This document shows, one piece after another, positions 1 to 6,690 of a DNA stretch of 6,690 bases. The notes below the pieces were generated by a model, which searched no databases, was not told where the DNA came from, and was given only the letters and a program-made list of their open reading frames with translations. Each line of letters begins with the position of its first letter. Positions within the stretch are counted from its first letter, which is position 1. The translations under genes and the position numbers were made by a program. Source of the DNA: Burkholderiales bacterium (GTDB taxonomy: Bacteria; Pseudomonadota; Gammaproteobacteria; Burkholderiales; Burkholderiaceae_C); NCBI GenBank assembly GCA_947453585.1, contig CANGHQ010000101.1, positions 1 to 6,690 of the forward strand, written 5' to 3'.

Positions 1-315
1 CTGTGCATCGGCATGGCCGCCAGCATGGGCGCGTTCTTGTTGACGGCCGGTGCCAAGGGCAAGCGCTTCTCCTTGCCCAATTCCAAGGTCATGATTCACC
101 AGCCTTTGGGCGGCACCCAAGGCCAGGCCACCGAGATCGAGATCCATGCCCGCGAAATCCTGAAAACGCGCGAGCAACTGAACAAGATCTTGGCCGACCG
201 CACCGGCCAGCCCCTGGAAAAGATCGAGCGCGACACCGAGCGCGACTACTACCTGTCCGCCGACGAAGCCAAGGAATACGGCCTCATCGACCAGGTGATC
301 GCCAAGCGTCCTTAA
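1..315 (+). CDS. clpP: ATP-dependent Clp protease proteolytic subunit ClpP (3' part)
   Basis: This is the C-terminal half of ClpP. The serine peptidase assembles into two stacked heptamers in the cytoplasm and degrades polypeptides threaded in by ClpX or ClpA. The frame is open from base 1, so the start lies outside the window; 104 residues remain. All three catalytic residues are visible. The nucleophile Ser is at local residue 8 (GMAASMGAFLL), His at 33 (MIHQPLGG) and Asp at 82 (TERDYYLSADEA). The spacings of 25 and 49 residues equal those of Escherichia coli ClpP. The end, EYGLIDQVIAKRP then TAA, is typical for the family. A terminator-like hairpin follows, then clpX, its functional partner, 104 bases downstream. 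The visible part has no frameshift or missing key residue. Identification is very secure; only the 5' end is unseen. Confidence 0.97.
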   Translation: MCIGMAASMGAFLLTAGAKGKRFSLPNSKVMIHQPLGGTQGQATEIEIHAREILKTREQLNKILADRTGQPLEKIERDTERDYYLSADEAKEYGLIDQVIAKRP

Positions 316-341
316 GTTTGCGGCCACGGGCCCTGAACAGC

Positions 342-375
342 AACGGTGTCTTTCCAAGCGGGGGACACCGTTTTT
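342..375 (+). terminator. Terminator-like hairpin between clpP and clpX
   Basis: The 9-base arm AACGGTGTC (342-350) is the exact reverse complement of GACACCGTT (364-372), with a 13-base loop that can add a few G-T pairs. The 3' arm runs into TTTTT (371-375). This fits a Rho-independent terminator or attenuator. Two of the Ts lie in the stem and the run is short, so partial read-through into clpX is likely. If so, the hairpin would set the clpP to clpX ratio rather than end transcription completely. Confidence 0.7.
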
Positions 376-419
376 AGTTGGTTATCATTGGTTTTCATAC
401 CTAAAAAGGCATTTGTCCC

Positions 420-1685
420 ATGGCCGAAAAAAAAGGCGCTTCGAGCGAAAAGAACCTGTATTGCTCGTTCTGTGGCAAGAGCCAGCACGAAGTTAAAAAA
501 CTCATTGCCGGTCCGTCGGTGTTCGTCTGTGACGAATGTATTGACCTGTGCAACGAAATCATCCGGGACGAAGTGCCGTCGATCACCGGCGACAGCGAAG
601 GCCGTGGCGACCTGCCCACCCCTTCCGAAATCAAGTCCAACCTAGATAACTACGTTATCGGCCAAGAGCCGGCCAAGCGCACCCTGGCGGTGGCGGTGTA
701 CAACCACTACAAACGCCTGCGCCACCAGGAAAAGGCCAAAAAAGACGACGTGGAGCTGTCCAAAAGCAACATCTTGCTGATCGGCCCCACCGGTTCGGGC
801 AAAACCCTGCTGGCCCAAACCTTGGCGCGCATGCTCGATGTGCCCTTTGTGATGGCCGATGCCACCACCCTGACCGAAGCGGGCTATGTGGGCGAAGACG
901 TGGAAAACATCGTGCTCAAGTTGCTGCAAAGCTGCAACTACGAAGTTGAGCGTGCCCAACGCGGCATTGTGTATATCGACGAAATTGACAAAATCTCACG
1001 CAAATCGGACAACCCATCTATTACCCGCGACGTGTCGGGCGAGGGCGTACAACAAGCGCTGCTCAAGCTGATCGAAGGCACCATGGCGAGCGTGCCGCCC
1101 CAAGGCGGGCGCAAGCATCCCAACCAAGACTTTGTGCAGATCGACACCACCAACATTCTGTTTATCTGCGGCGGCGCGTTTGCGGGGCTTGAGAAAGTCA
1201 TTGAAAACCGCACCCAGTCTTCAGGTATCGGTTTTGGCGCCACGGTGATGAGCAAAGCCCAGCGCAGCCTGACCGAAGTTTTCAAAGACGTGGAGCCCGA
1301 GGATCTGATCAAGTTTGGCCTGATCCCTGAACTTGTGGGCCGCATGCCCGTGGTTGCCACCTTGGCTGAGTTGACCGAAGACGCCATGGTGCAAATCCTG
1401 ACCGAGCCCAAAAATGCGCTGGTCAAGCAATACGCCAAGCTGATTGCCTTGGAAGGCGCCGAGCTCGAGATTCGTCCCGACGCGCTGAGGGCTATCGCCA
1501 AGCGCGCGTTGGCGCGTAAAACCGGTGCGCGCGGCCTACGTTCCATCCTGGAGCAGTCGCTGATTGAAACCATGTACCAGCTGCCCGACAGCAACGATGT
1601 GGTCAAGGTGGTGGTGGATGCGTCCACGATTGAAGACAACCACCCCCCGCTGCTGGTGTACCGCGAGATTGCTAAAAAAGCCTGA
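420..1685 (+). CDS. clpX: ATP-dependent Clp protease ATP-binding subunit ClpX
   Basis: ClpX is a hexameric AAA+ unfoldase that recognises tagged proteins, unfolds them and passes them into ClpP. At 421 residues it has the normal family length. The N-terminal zinc-binding domain has four cysteines (C15, C18, C37, C40). The ATPase has Walker A GPTGSGKT (122-129), pore-1 loop GYVG (155-158), Walker B with IDE (186-188), the RKH pore loop (231-233), an arginine finger at R308 and the sensor-2 arginine R371 in GARGLR. The IGF tripeptide that docks on ClpP is at 270-272, so it should work with the upstream ClpP. The ATG is preceded by AAGG (406-409) with a 10-base gap, and the zinc domain begins soon after, which supports this start. 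The upstream hairpin suggests some separate control, although no convincing promoter is visible in the short gap. Nothing is missing or disrupted. Confidence 0.99.
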   Translation: MAEKKGASSEKNLYCSFCGKSQHEVKKLIAGPSVFVCDECIDLCNEIIRDEVPSITGDSEGRGDLPTPSEIKSNLDNYVIGQEPAKRTLAVAVYNHYKRLRHQEKAKKDDVELSKSNILLIGPTGSGKTLLAQTLARMLDVPFVMADATTLTEAGYVGEDVENIVLKLLQSCNYEVERAQRGIVYIDEIDKISRKSDNPSITRDVSGEGVQQALLKLIEGTMASVPPQGGRKHPNQDFVQIDTTNILFICGGAFAGLEKVIENRTQSSGIGFGATVMSKAQRSLTEVFKDVEPEDLIKFGLIPELVGRMPVVATLAELTEDAMVQILTEPKNALVKQYAKLIALEGAELEIRPDALRAIAKRALARKTGARGLRSILEQSLIETMYQLPDSNDVVKVVVDASTIEDNHPPLLVYREIAKKA

Positions 1686-1689
1686 GTCC

Positions 1690-1726
1690 CGCGCCTTGGC
1701 GCGAGAGCAGGGCCGCACTGGCCCTG
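1690..1726 (+). other. Tandem stem-loops after clpX
   Basis: Two perfect GC-rich hairpins lie directly after the clpX stop codon. The first pairs CGCGC (1690-1694) with GCGCG (1699-1703) across a 4-base loop. The second pairs CAGGGCC (1708-1714) with GGCCCTG (1720-1726) across a 5-base loop. No T-run follows, so they are not textbook intrinsic terminators. They could stabilise or help end the clpP-clpX transcript, or slow polymerase before the lon promoter. The structure is seen in the sequence; the role is inferred. Confidence 0.5.
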
Positions 1727-1765
1727 ATCTGGAACGGGTTTGGCCAAGATTTCTGCCGCTCTGTG

Positions 1766-1793
1766 CTTGAATTTTGTTAAAACCCGTCCATAT
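1766..1793 (+). promoter_or_regulatory. Probable heat-shock (sigma-32) promoter of lon
   Basis: CTTGAAT (1766-1772) followed after 13 bases by GTCCATAT (1786-1793) closely matches the enterobacterial sigma-32 consensus CTTGAAA, 13-17 bases, CCCCATnT. Transcription would start near 1800, leaving a leader of about 18 bases before the lon ATG at 1818. Lon is a classic heat-shock gene in other proteobacteria, which agrees with this reading. The TTGAAT element could also serve as a -35 for the housekeeping sigma factor with CATATC as a poor -10, so the sigma assignment is inferred. Confidence 0.65.
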
Positions 1794-1817
1794 CGAACAC
1801 ATACACGAGGTTTAAAT

Positions 1818-4259
<2,442 letters not shown>

Positions 4260-4272
4260 GGCATTGCGTGGG

Positions 4273-4299
4273 CCGTGCACTCTTTTTGGCGGTGCACGG
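4273..4299 (+). other. Stem-loop downstream of lon
   Basis: CCGTGCAC (4273-4280) pairs perfectly with GTGCACGG (4292-4299) across an 11-base loop, 13 bases after the lon stop codon. It is followed by an A-rich rather than T-rich tract, so it lacks the canonical terminator tail. It probably marks the 3' end of the lon mRNA through processing or exonuclease stalling. Its downstream arm abuts the tRNA-Gly promoter region. The role is inferred. Confidence 0.5.
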
Positions 4300-4318
4300 A
4301 AAACGCAAAAAATGTCGC

Positions 4319-4330
4319 TATAATTTGCGC
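4319..4330 (+). promoter_or_regulatory. -10 box and GC discriminator of the tRNA-Gly promoter
   Basis: A perfect TATAAT (4319-4324) lies 13 bases before the first base of tRNA-Gly, giving a likely start near 4331. The GCGC at 4327-4330, between the -10 box and the start, resembles the GC-rich discriminator of stringently controlled stable-RNA promoters. No good -35 hexamer is visible at 16-18 bases upstream (around 4295-4302), so an activator or upstream element may compensate. The -10 assignment is firm; the stringent control is inferred. Confidence 0.7.
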
Positions 4331-4337
4331 TTGAAAC

Positions 4338-4413
4338 GCGGGAATAGCTCAGTTGGTAGAGCGCAACCTTGCCAAGGTTGAGGTCGAGAGTTCGAGACTC
4401 TTTTCCCGCTCCA
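4338..4413 (+). tRNA. tRNA-Gly (anticodon GCC)
   Basis: This is a complete cloverleaf of 76 bases with an encoded CCA. The acceptor GCGGGAA (4338-4344) pairs with TTCCCGC (4403-4409); the discriminator is T and CCA is 4411-4413. The D stem GCTC pairs with GAGC. The anticodon stem CAACC pairs with GGTTG around TTGCCAA, putting anticodon GCC at 4371-4373. The T stem GAGAG/CTCTT encloses TTCGAGA. It reads GGC and GGU glycine codons. It is the first gene of a Gly-Cys-Leu cluster and corresponds by anticodon and position to glyW of enterobacteria. A strong terminator follows within 10 bases. Confidence 0.98.
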
Positions 4414-4420
4414 TATTCCG

Positions 4421-4448
4421 AAAGGGAAGCGAAAAGCTTCCCTTTTTT
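4421..4448 (+). terminator. Intrinsic terminator after tRNA-Gly
   Basis: AAAGGGAAGC (4421-4430) pairs perfectly over 10 bases with GCTTCCCTTT (4436-4445) around the loop GAAAA, and the T-run continues to 4448. This is a textbook Rho-independent terminator and the strongest one in the window. It would separate tRNA-Gly transcription from the tRNA-Cys and tRNA-Leu genes downstream. The A-run on the 5' arm means it could also act on the opposite strand. Confidence 0.88.
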
Positions 4449-4504
4449 GTTCGCGGTGTTCATCGCGAATAGGGGTGGCCCCGCTTGGGGCTGATTTCAT
4501 CAAG

Positions 4505-4578
4505 GGCGCGGTAGCAAAGCGGTTATGCCCCGGATTGCAAATCCGGTTAGTCCGGTTCGACTCCGGACCGCGCCTCCA
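4505..4578 (+). tRNA. tRNA-Cys (anticodon GCA)
   Basis: This is a complete cloverleaf of 74 bases. The acceptor GGCGCGG (4505-4511) pairs with CCGCGCC (4568-4574). The discriminator is T at 4575, the U73 identity base of tRNA-Cys, and CCA is 4576-4578. The anticodon stem CCGGA/TCCGG encloses TTGCAAA, giving anticodon GCA at 4537-4539. It reads UGC and UGU. It lies 91 bases after tRNA-Gly and 67 bases before tRNA-Leu and corresponds to cysT of enterobacteria. No convincing promoter is visible between 4449 and 4504, a stretch holding two small inverted repeats (TTCGCG/CGCGAA at 4450-4469 and GCCCC/GGGGC at 4478-4491). Confidence 0.98.
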
Positions 4579-4645
4579 TATTTAAGCCATCTGCATCTGC
4601 GCGTTGATCGGTACGCAGACATTCTGGTTCACAATAGAGCCAAGA

Positions 4646-4738
4646 GCCCGAGTGGTGAAATAGGTAGACACATCGGACTTAAAATCCGCCGCTTCGTGAA
4701 TAACGGGCGTACCGGTTCGATTCCGGTCTCGGGCACCA
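4646..4738 (+). tRNA. tRNA-Leu (anticodon TAA); probable integration target
   Basis: This is a 93-base class II tRNA with a long variable arm. The acceptor GCCCGAG (4646-4652) pairs with CTCGGGC (4728-4734); the discriminator is A73 at 4735, as leucine tRNAs require, and CCA is 4736-4738. Anticodon TAA is at 4680-4682. The variable arm CGCTT/GGGCG (4690-4694, 4705-4709) has two G-T pairs. The T stem ACCGG/CCGGT encloses TTCGATT. It reads UUA and UUG and corresponds to leuZ of enterobacteria. The outermost anticodon-stem pair (T4673 with C4689) is a mismatch. Upstream, TTGATC (4604-4609) and CACAAT (4630-4635) are 20 bases apart, too far for a normal promoter. An integrase gene follows, making the 3' half of this tRNA the likely attL of an island. 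Confidence 0.97.
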
Positions 4739-4749
4739 ATGCTAAGAAA

Positions 4750-4774
4750 AGTGAAAAATGCGCAATTTTTCACT
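4750..4774. repeat. AT-rich inverted repeat just inside the island end
   Basis: AGTGAAAAAT (4750-4759) is the exact reverse complement of ATTTTTCACT (4765-4774), with the loop GCGCA. It begins 12 bases after the CCA of tRNA-Leu. It could end tRNA transcription, since the 3' arm carries five Ts, or be a protein-binding palindrome in the attachment region. Confidence 0.75.
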
Positions 4775-4835
4775 ACAAATTCGCAAGACTACGCAACTTC
4801 TGCGCTTTCCGTCCTTGCGCTAAAACTCCAAAAAA

Positions 4836-4855
4836 CGTTGCACAGTCGTTGCACA
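4836..4855 (+). repeat. Two CGTTGCACA direct repeats, 11-base period
   Basis: CGTTGCACA occurs at 4836-4844 and again at 4847-4855, separated by GT. The 11-base period places both copies on the same face of the DNA helix. Tandem short repeats in this position are typical of arm-type integrase sites or excisionase sites beside tyrosine recombinase genes. The repeat is certain; the binding protein is inferred. Confidence 0.7.
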
Positions 4856-4920
4856 AAATCCCGCGTATGCTACTGCCCAATGTAGCCGTATGCAGCCAAC
4901 TGCTTTGTTGGTGCTAGCGT

Positions 4921-4924
4921 GGAG
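4921..4924 (+). promoter_or_regulatory. Ribosome binding site that fixes the integrase GTG start
   Basis: GGAG at 4921-4924 lies 8 bases before the GTG at 4933. No in-frame ATG near this point gives a better-placed site, and the first ones downstream (residue 40 onward) would cut into the N-terminal DNA-binding domain. Confidence 0.65.
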
Positions 4925-4932
4925 TAGAAACA

Positions 4933-6135
4933 GTGCCCCAAAAGATTGACGACACAGTACACATACTCGAAGGTAAGGCTACGCTGTTTAAGCGAGCCAC
5001 AAGCCCCGTTTGGCACGTTCGTTACAAGGTACGCGGCACTTGGGAGCGAATGACAACCAAGTGCGACAACTTGGCAGACGCTAAGCAGGCAGGCGTGGAC
5101 ATTGTTATGAATGCAATGTTTAGGGAAAAGAACGATTTACCCATTGTCAGCAAGCGCTTCAAAGCCGTTGCGAAACTGGCAATTGCGCGAATGGAAGCAC
5201 TGCAGGCAGCAAAGCAGGGCAAGGCTACTTTCAAAACCTACATACAGGCGCTGAACAAGTACTTCATTCCCCTGCTGGGCAATCACAACATAGACAAGAT
5301 TGACAACGCGGTGCTGACGAAATTCGACACTGAACGGCTAGCGTTAATGGGTAAGTCGCCAAGCGCAAGCGTACTTAACAACCACAACAGCGCACTGAAC
5401 CGTGTGTTTGACGAAGCGTTGGAGCGTGGCTACATGTCACGCTTTCAAATTCCACTGCTGCGTAACGAAGGTGTTAAAGGGCAGCGACGGCCTGATTTCA
5501 CAATTGAAGACTACACAGCCATCTACAAAGGTATGCGCAAGTGGGTTACAGAAGCACGTAAGGGACACGAGACAGCATTGCGGGCGGTGTTACGTGAATA
5601 CGTGCTGGTATTGGCTAACACGGGCATACGGGCTGGCACAGAAGCAATGAACTTGAAGTGGCAGAACTTGTTTTACTTTGAAGAGAAGGGCGTGCGCTAC
5701 TTGGCGCTGAATGTAAACGGCAAGACTGGACATAGAGAAGTGATTGCAAGGCAAAACACTTTTCGCTACTTAGACAGACTCCGCAAGGTAAACCCAGCTT
5801 GGCAAGCGGGAACATTTGAAGACTTCATAAAAGCCAAACACGACGCATATGTGTTTAGGTTGAATGAAAAAGACATGACGACAACATTTGGACGTATGTT
5901 TGCACGTTTCCTCAGCAAGCATGAATTGCAGTACGATGCGCGAACAGGCAAAGAACGAACGCTGTACAGCCTGCGCCACTACTATGCAACTATGGCGTTG
6001 ACATACGACAGAATGACGATTTACACGCTAAGCAAGCATATGGGCACGGGCGTGAAGATGATTGAACAACACTATGGGCATGTGCAACTACGTAAGAAAG
6101 CACATGCGATTGCAGGTGGTAAACGACTTGTGTAG
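4933..6135 (+). CDS. Tyrosine recombinase / phage-type integrase
   Basis: This site-specific recombinase of 400 residues would cut and rejoin DNA at the attachment site through a covalent 3'-phosphotyrosine link. The N-terminal region (about 10-65, with VWHVRYKVRGTWERM) fits an arm-binding domain. About 75-165 is the helical core-binding domain (FKTYIQALNKYFIPLLG), and about 185-390 is catalytic. Visible catalytic residues are Arg233 in ANTGIRAGTEAMNLKW, Lys264 in NGKTGHREV, Arg348 and His349 in YSLRHYYAT, His369 in LSKHMG and the nucleophile Tyr381 in IEQHYGH. The first position of the usual HxxR box is Tyr345 instead of His, a substitution also met in active relatives. The start is GTG with GGAG upstream. 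The gene reads away from tRNA-Leu, 194 bases from its 3' end, as island integrases usually do. Its base composition differs from clpX and lon. The enzyme appears intact; the subfamily is not assigned. Confidence 0.95.
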   Translation: MPQKIDDTVHILEGKATLFKRATSPVWHVRYKVRGTWERMTTKCDNLADAKQAGVDIVMNAMFREKNDLPIVSKRFKAVAKLAIARMEALQAAKQGKATFKTYIQALNKYFIPLLGNHNIDKIDNAVLTKFDTERLALMGKSPSASVLNNHNSALNRVFDEALERGYMSRFQIPLLRNEGVKGQRRPDFTIEDYTAIYKGMRKWVTEARKGHETALRAVLREYVLVLANTGIRAGTEAMNLKWQNLFYFEEKGVRYLALNVNGKTGHREVIARQNTFRYLDRLRKVNPAWQAGTFEDFIKAKHDAYVFRLNEKDMTTTFGRMFARFLSKHELQYDARTGKERTLYSLRHYYATMALTYDRMTIYTLSKHMGTGVKMIEQHYGHVQLRKKAHAIAGGKRLV

Positions 6136-6226
6136 TGCTTGGGAGAGTTTGGCGTAGTAAAGGTGCCTGCGCTTTTCGAAGACTTAGCGTAACGTAATCG
6201 CAAAAGCAATAATTTAACTTGAAAAA
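6136..6226 (+). other. Spacer between integrase and Sel1 gene, possible weak promoter
   Basis: There is no clear terminator after the integrase; the best pairing, GCGCT with AGCGT near 6170-6190, is weak. AATAAT (6208-6213) with TTAGCG (6184-6189) 18 bases upstream could be a poor promoter giving a very short leader for the Sel1 gene. Otherwise the Sel1 gene would depend on read-through from the integrase. Confidence 0.3.
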
Positions 6227-6690
6227 ATGAAAATTCTAAAATATCTCGTATTTGTAAGCTGCGCATTTGCTGGTGCAGCTTGGGCTGGCGATTTTGAAGA
6301 TGCTGAAGCAGCGTTCGCGAAAAAAGACTACGCAGCGGCACTCAAGAAATATAAGCTTGCAGCAGCCAACAATAACTCATATGCTCAGTTAATGGTGGCT
6401 TTAATTTACAATGAAGGACTTGGTGTAAAAAAGAACCAAACGGAAGCTAGTTATTGGTTCAAAATATCTGCCGAACAAGGAAATGTTGATGCGCAATACG
6501 CTACAGGGCAGATTTATCAAGTCGGAACAGGTGTCATTCAAGATTACGCTGAAGCGATACGTTGGTATAAATTGGCGGCACAACAAGGGCATAGTGATTC
6601 ACGTTTTAATCTTGGGGCAATGTATGAAGGTGGAATAGGCGTCCTTCAAAATTATGAAGAAGCAGTGCGTTGGTACAAATTGTCGGCGTC
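6227..6690 (+). CDS. Exported Sel1-like repeat protein (5' part)
   Basis: The reading frame from ATG at 6227 stays open for 154 codons to the window edge, so the 3' end is missing. The first 20 residues form a plausible Sec signal peptide: Lys at 2 and 5, a hydrophobic core, and AWA before a likely cut at Ala20/Gly21. The mature part opens with a TPR-like helix pair (about 21-50, KKDYAAALKKYKLAA). Sel1 repeats of exactly 36 residues follow at 51-86, 87-122 and 123 onward, each with the pattern YxxGxGVxxxxxEAxxWxKxxA. Such repeats form helical protein-binding solenoids, often in exported proteins; no enzyme activity is expected. The ribosome binding site is weak (only GA before AAAAAATG). The gene is much more AT-rich than the rest of the window, suggesting transfer. 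The specific function is unknown. Confidence 0.88.
   Translation, partial: MKILKYLVFVSCAFAGAAWAGDFEDAEAAFAKKDYAAALKKYKLAAANNNSYAQLMVALIYNEGLGVKKNQTEASYWFKISAEQGNVDAQYATGQIYQVGTGVIQDYAEAIRWYKLAAQQGHSDSRFNLGAMYEGGIGVLQNYEEAVRWYKLSA
6377..6690 (+). repeat. 108-base coding repeats (Sel1 units)
   Basis: The Sel1 repeat units start at 6377, 6485 and 6593, the last cut by the window edge. At DNA level GAAGC recurs at 6443, 6551 and 6659, exactly 108 bases apart. The second and third copies share a longer stretch with CGTTGGTA and AAATTG. This suggests growth by tandem duplication within the gene. Confidence 0.8.

Larger units (their letters stand above)
4739..4932 (+). other. Non-coding attachment-side region of the putative island
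   Basis: This 194-base stretch between tRNA-Leu and the integrase carries no credible gene. It holds an AT-rich perfect inverted repeat (4750-4774), CGCAA three times (4761, 4782 and 4792, steps of 21 and 10 bases) with an inverted TTGCG at 4815, TGCGCT twice (4801, 4816), CGTTGCACA twice (4836, 4847) and CGTATGC twice (4864, 4887). It ends with small hairpins GCTAC/GTAGC (4869-4886) and CCAAC/GTTGG (4896-4911) just before the integrase ribosome binding site. Such clusters of short phased repeats next to a tRNA attachment site commonly bind integrase and accessory proteins. That role is inferred here. No promoter with good -35 and -10 boxes was found. Confidence 0.6.

Noticed and set aside
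938..1747. Long minus-strand open frame opposite clpX
   Set aside because: Shadow of the GC-rich clpX codons: the protein is Ser/Arg-rich without recognisable motifs, and it covers an intact conserved gene.
1740..1817. In-frame upstream extension of Lon from a TTG at 1740 (26 extra residues)
   Set aside because: No ribosome binding site fits it, the sequence does not look like a Lon N-terminus, and it would overlap the probable lon promoter at 1766-1793. The ATG at 1818 with GAGG upstream is much better.
4472..4490. GGGG-CCCC-GGGG triplet before tRNA-Cys as a two-state RNA switch
   Set aside because: The helices are only four or five bases with tiny loops and no linked regulated gene; chance GC-rich sequence is enough to explain it.
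4525..4917. Plus-strand open frame from tRNA-Cys through tRNA-Leu to just before the integrase
   Set aside because: Its first two thirds translate tRNA genes; no ribosome binding site or domain is recognisable. Best explained by chance.
6254..6268. Possible lipoprotein signal at Cys12 of the Sel1 protein
   Set aside because: The residues before the Cys (FVS) do not fit a lipobox, and the Cys is too near the N-terminus. A standard signal peptide cut after Ala20 fits better.
4739..6690. Second copy of the tRNA-Leu 3' end (attR) inside the window
   Set aside because: I looked for CCGGTTCGATTCCGG and the CTCGGGCACCA end downstream and found none, so the right end must lie beyond 6690.
6377..6690. 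Regular repeats taken for a CRISPR array or satellite
   Set aside because: The 108-base period is an exact multiple of three within an open frame and translates to 36-residue Sel1 units, so it is coding.

Overview
The window looks like a chromosomal segment of a betaproteobacterium, probably Burkholderiales and perhaps Comamonadaceae. That placement is inferred from the GC-rich coding sequence, the close match of ClpP, ClpX and Lon to proteobacterial family motifs, and the order clpP-clpX-lon. No species can be named from the sequence alone. A conserved housekeeping half (about 1-4740) abuts a half that looks acquired (about 4740-6690).

Positions 1-4259 form a protein quality-control block, all on the + strand. 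It holds the 3' part of clpP (peptidase with an intact Ser-His-Asp triad), complete clpX (the unfoldase that feeds ClpP) and complete lon (a single-chain ATP-dependent protease). A terminator-like hairpin separates clpP from clpX. Two stem-loops and a sequence resembling a heat-shock (sigma-32) promoter separate clpX from lon. ClpX can therefore be made at a different level from ClpP, and lon can be induced on its own.

Positions 4260-4738 hold three tRNA genes on the + strand: Gly(GCC), Cys(GCA) and Leu(UAA). All three carry an encoded CCA, and the order is that of the enterobacterial glyW-cysT-leuZ operon. A perfect TATAAT precedes the Gly gene. A strong intrinsic terminator follows it, which is unexpected inside such a cluster.

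Positions 4739-6690 begin exactly at the 3' end of tRNA-Leu and look like the left end of an integrated element. A 194-base non-coding stretch rich in short phased repeats leads into a 400-residue tyrosine recombinase with a GTG start. Next comes the 5' part of an AT-rich gene for an exported Sel1-repeat protein, cut off by the window edge. GC drops visibly: 43 of 60 bases are G/C in 3001-3060 (lon), 31 of 60 in 5341-5400 (integrase) and 23 of 60 in 6421-6480 (Sel1 gene). The most informative reading is a genomic island using tRNA-Leu(UAA) as its attachment site. Its right end and most of its cargo lie outside the window. Nothing in the visible part proves a new biological system.
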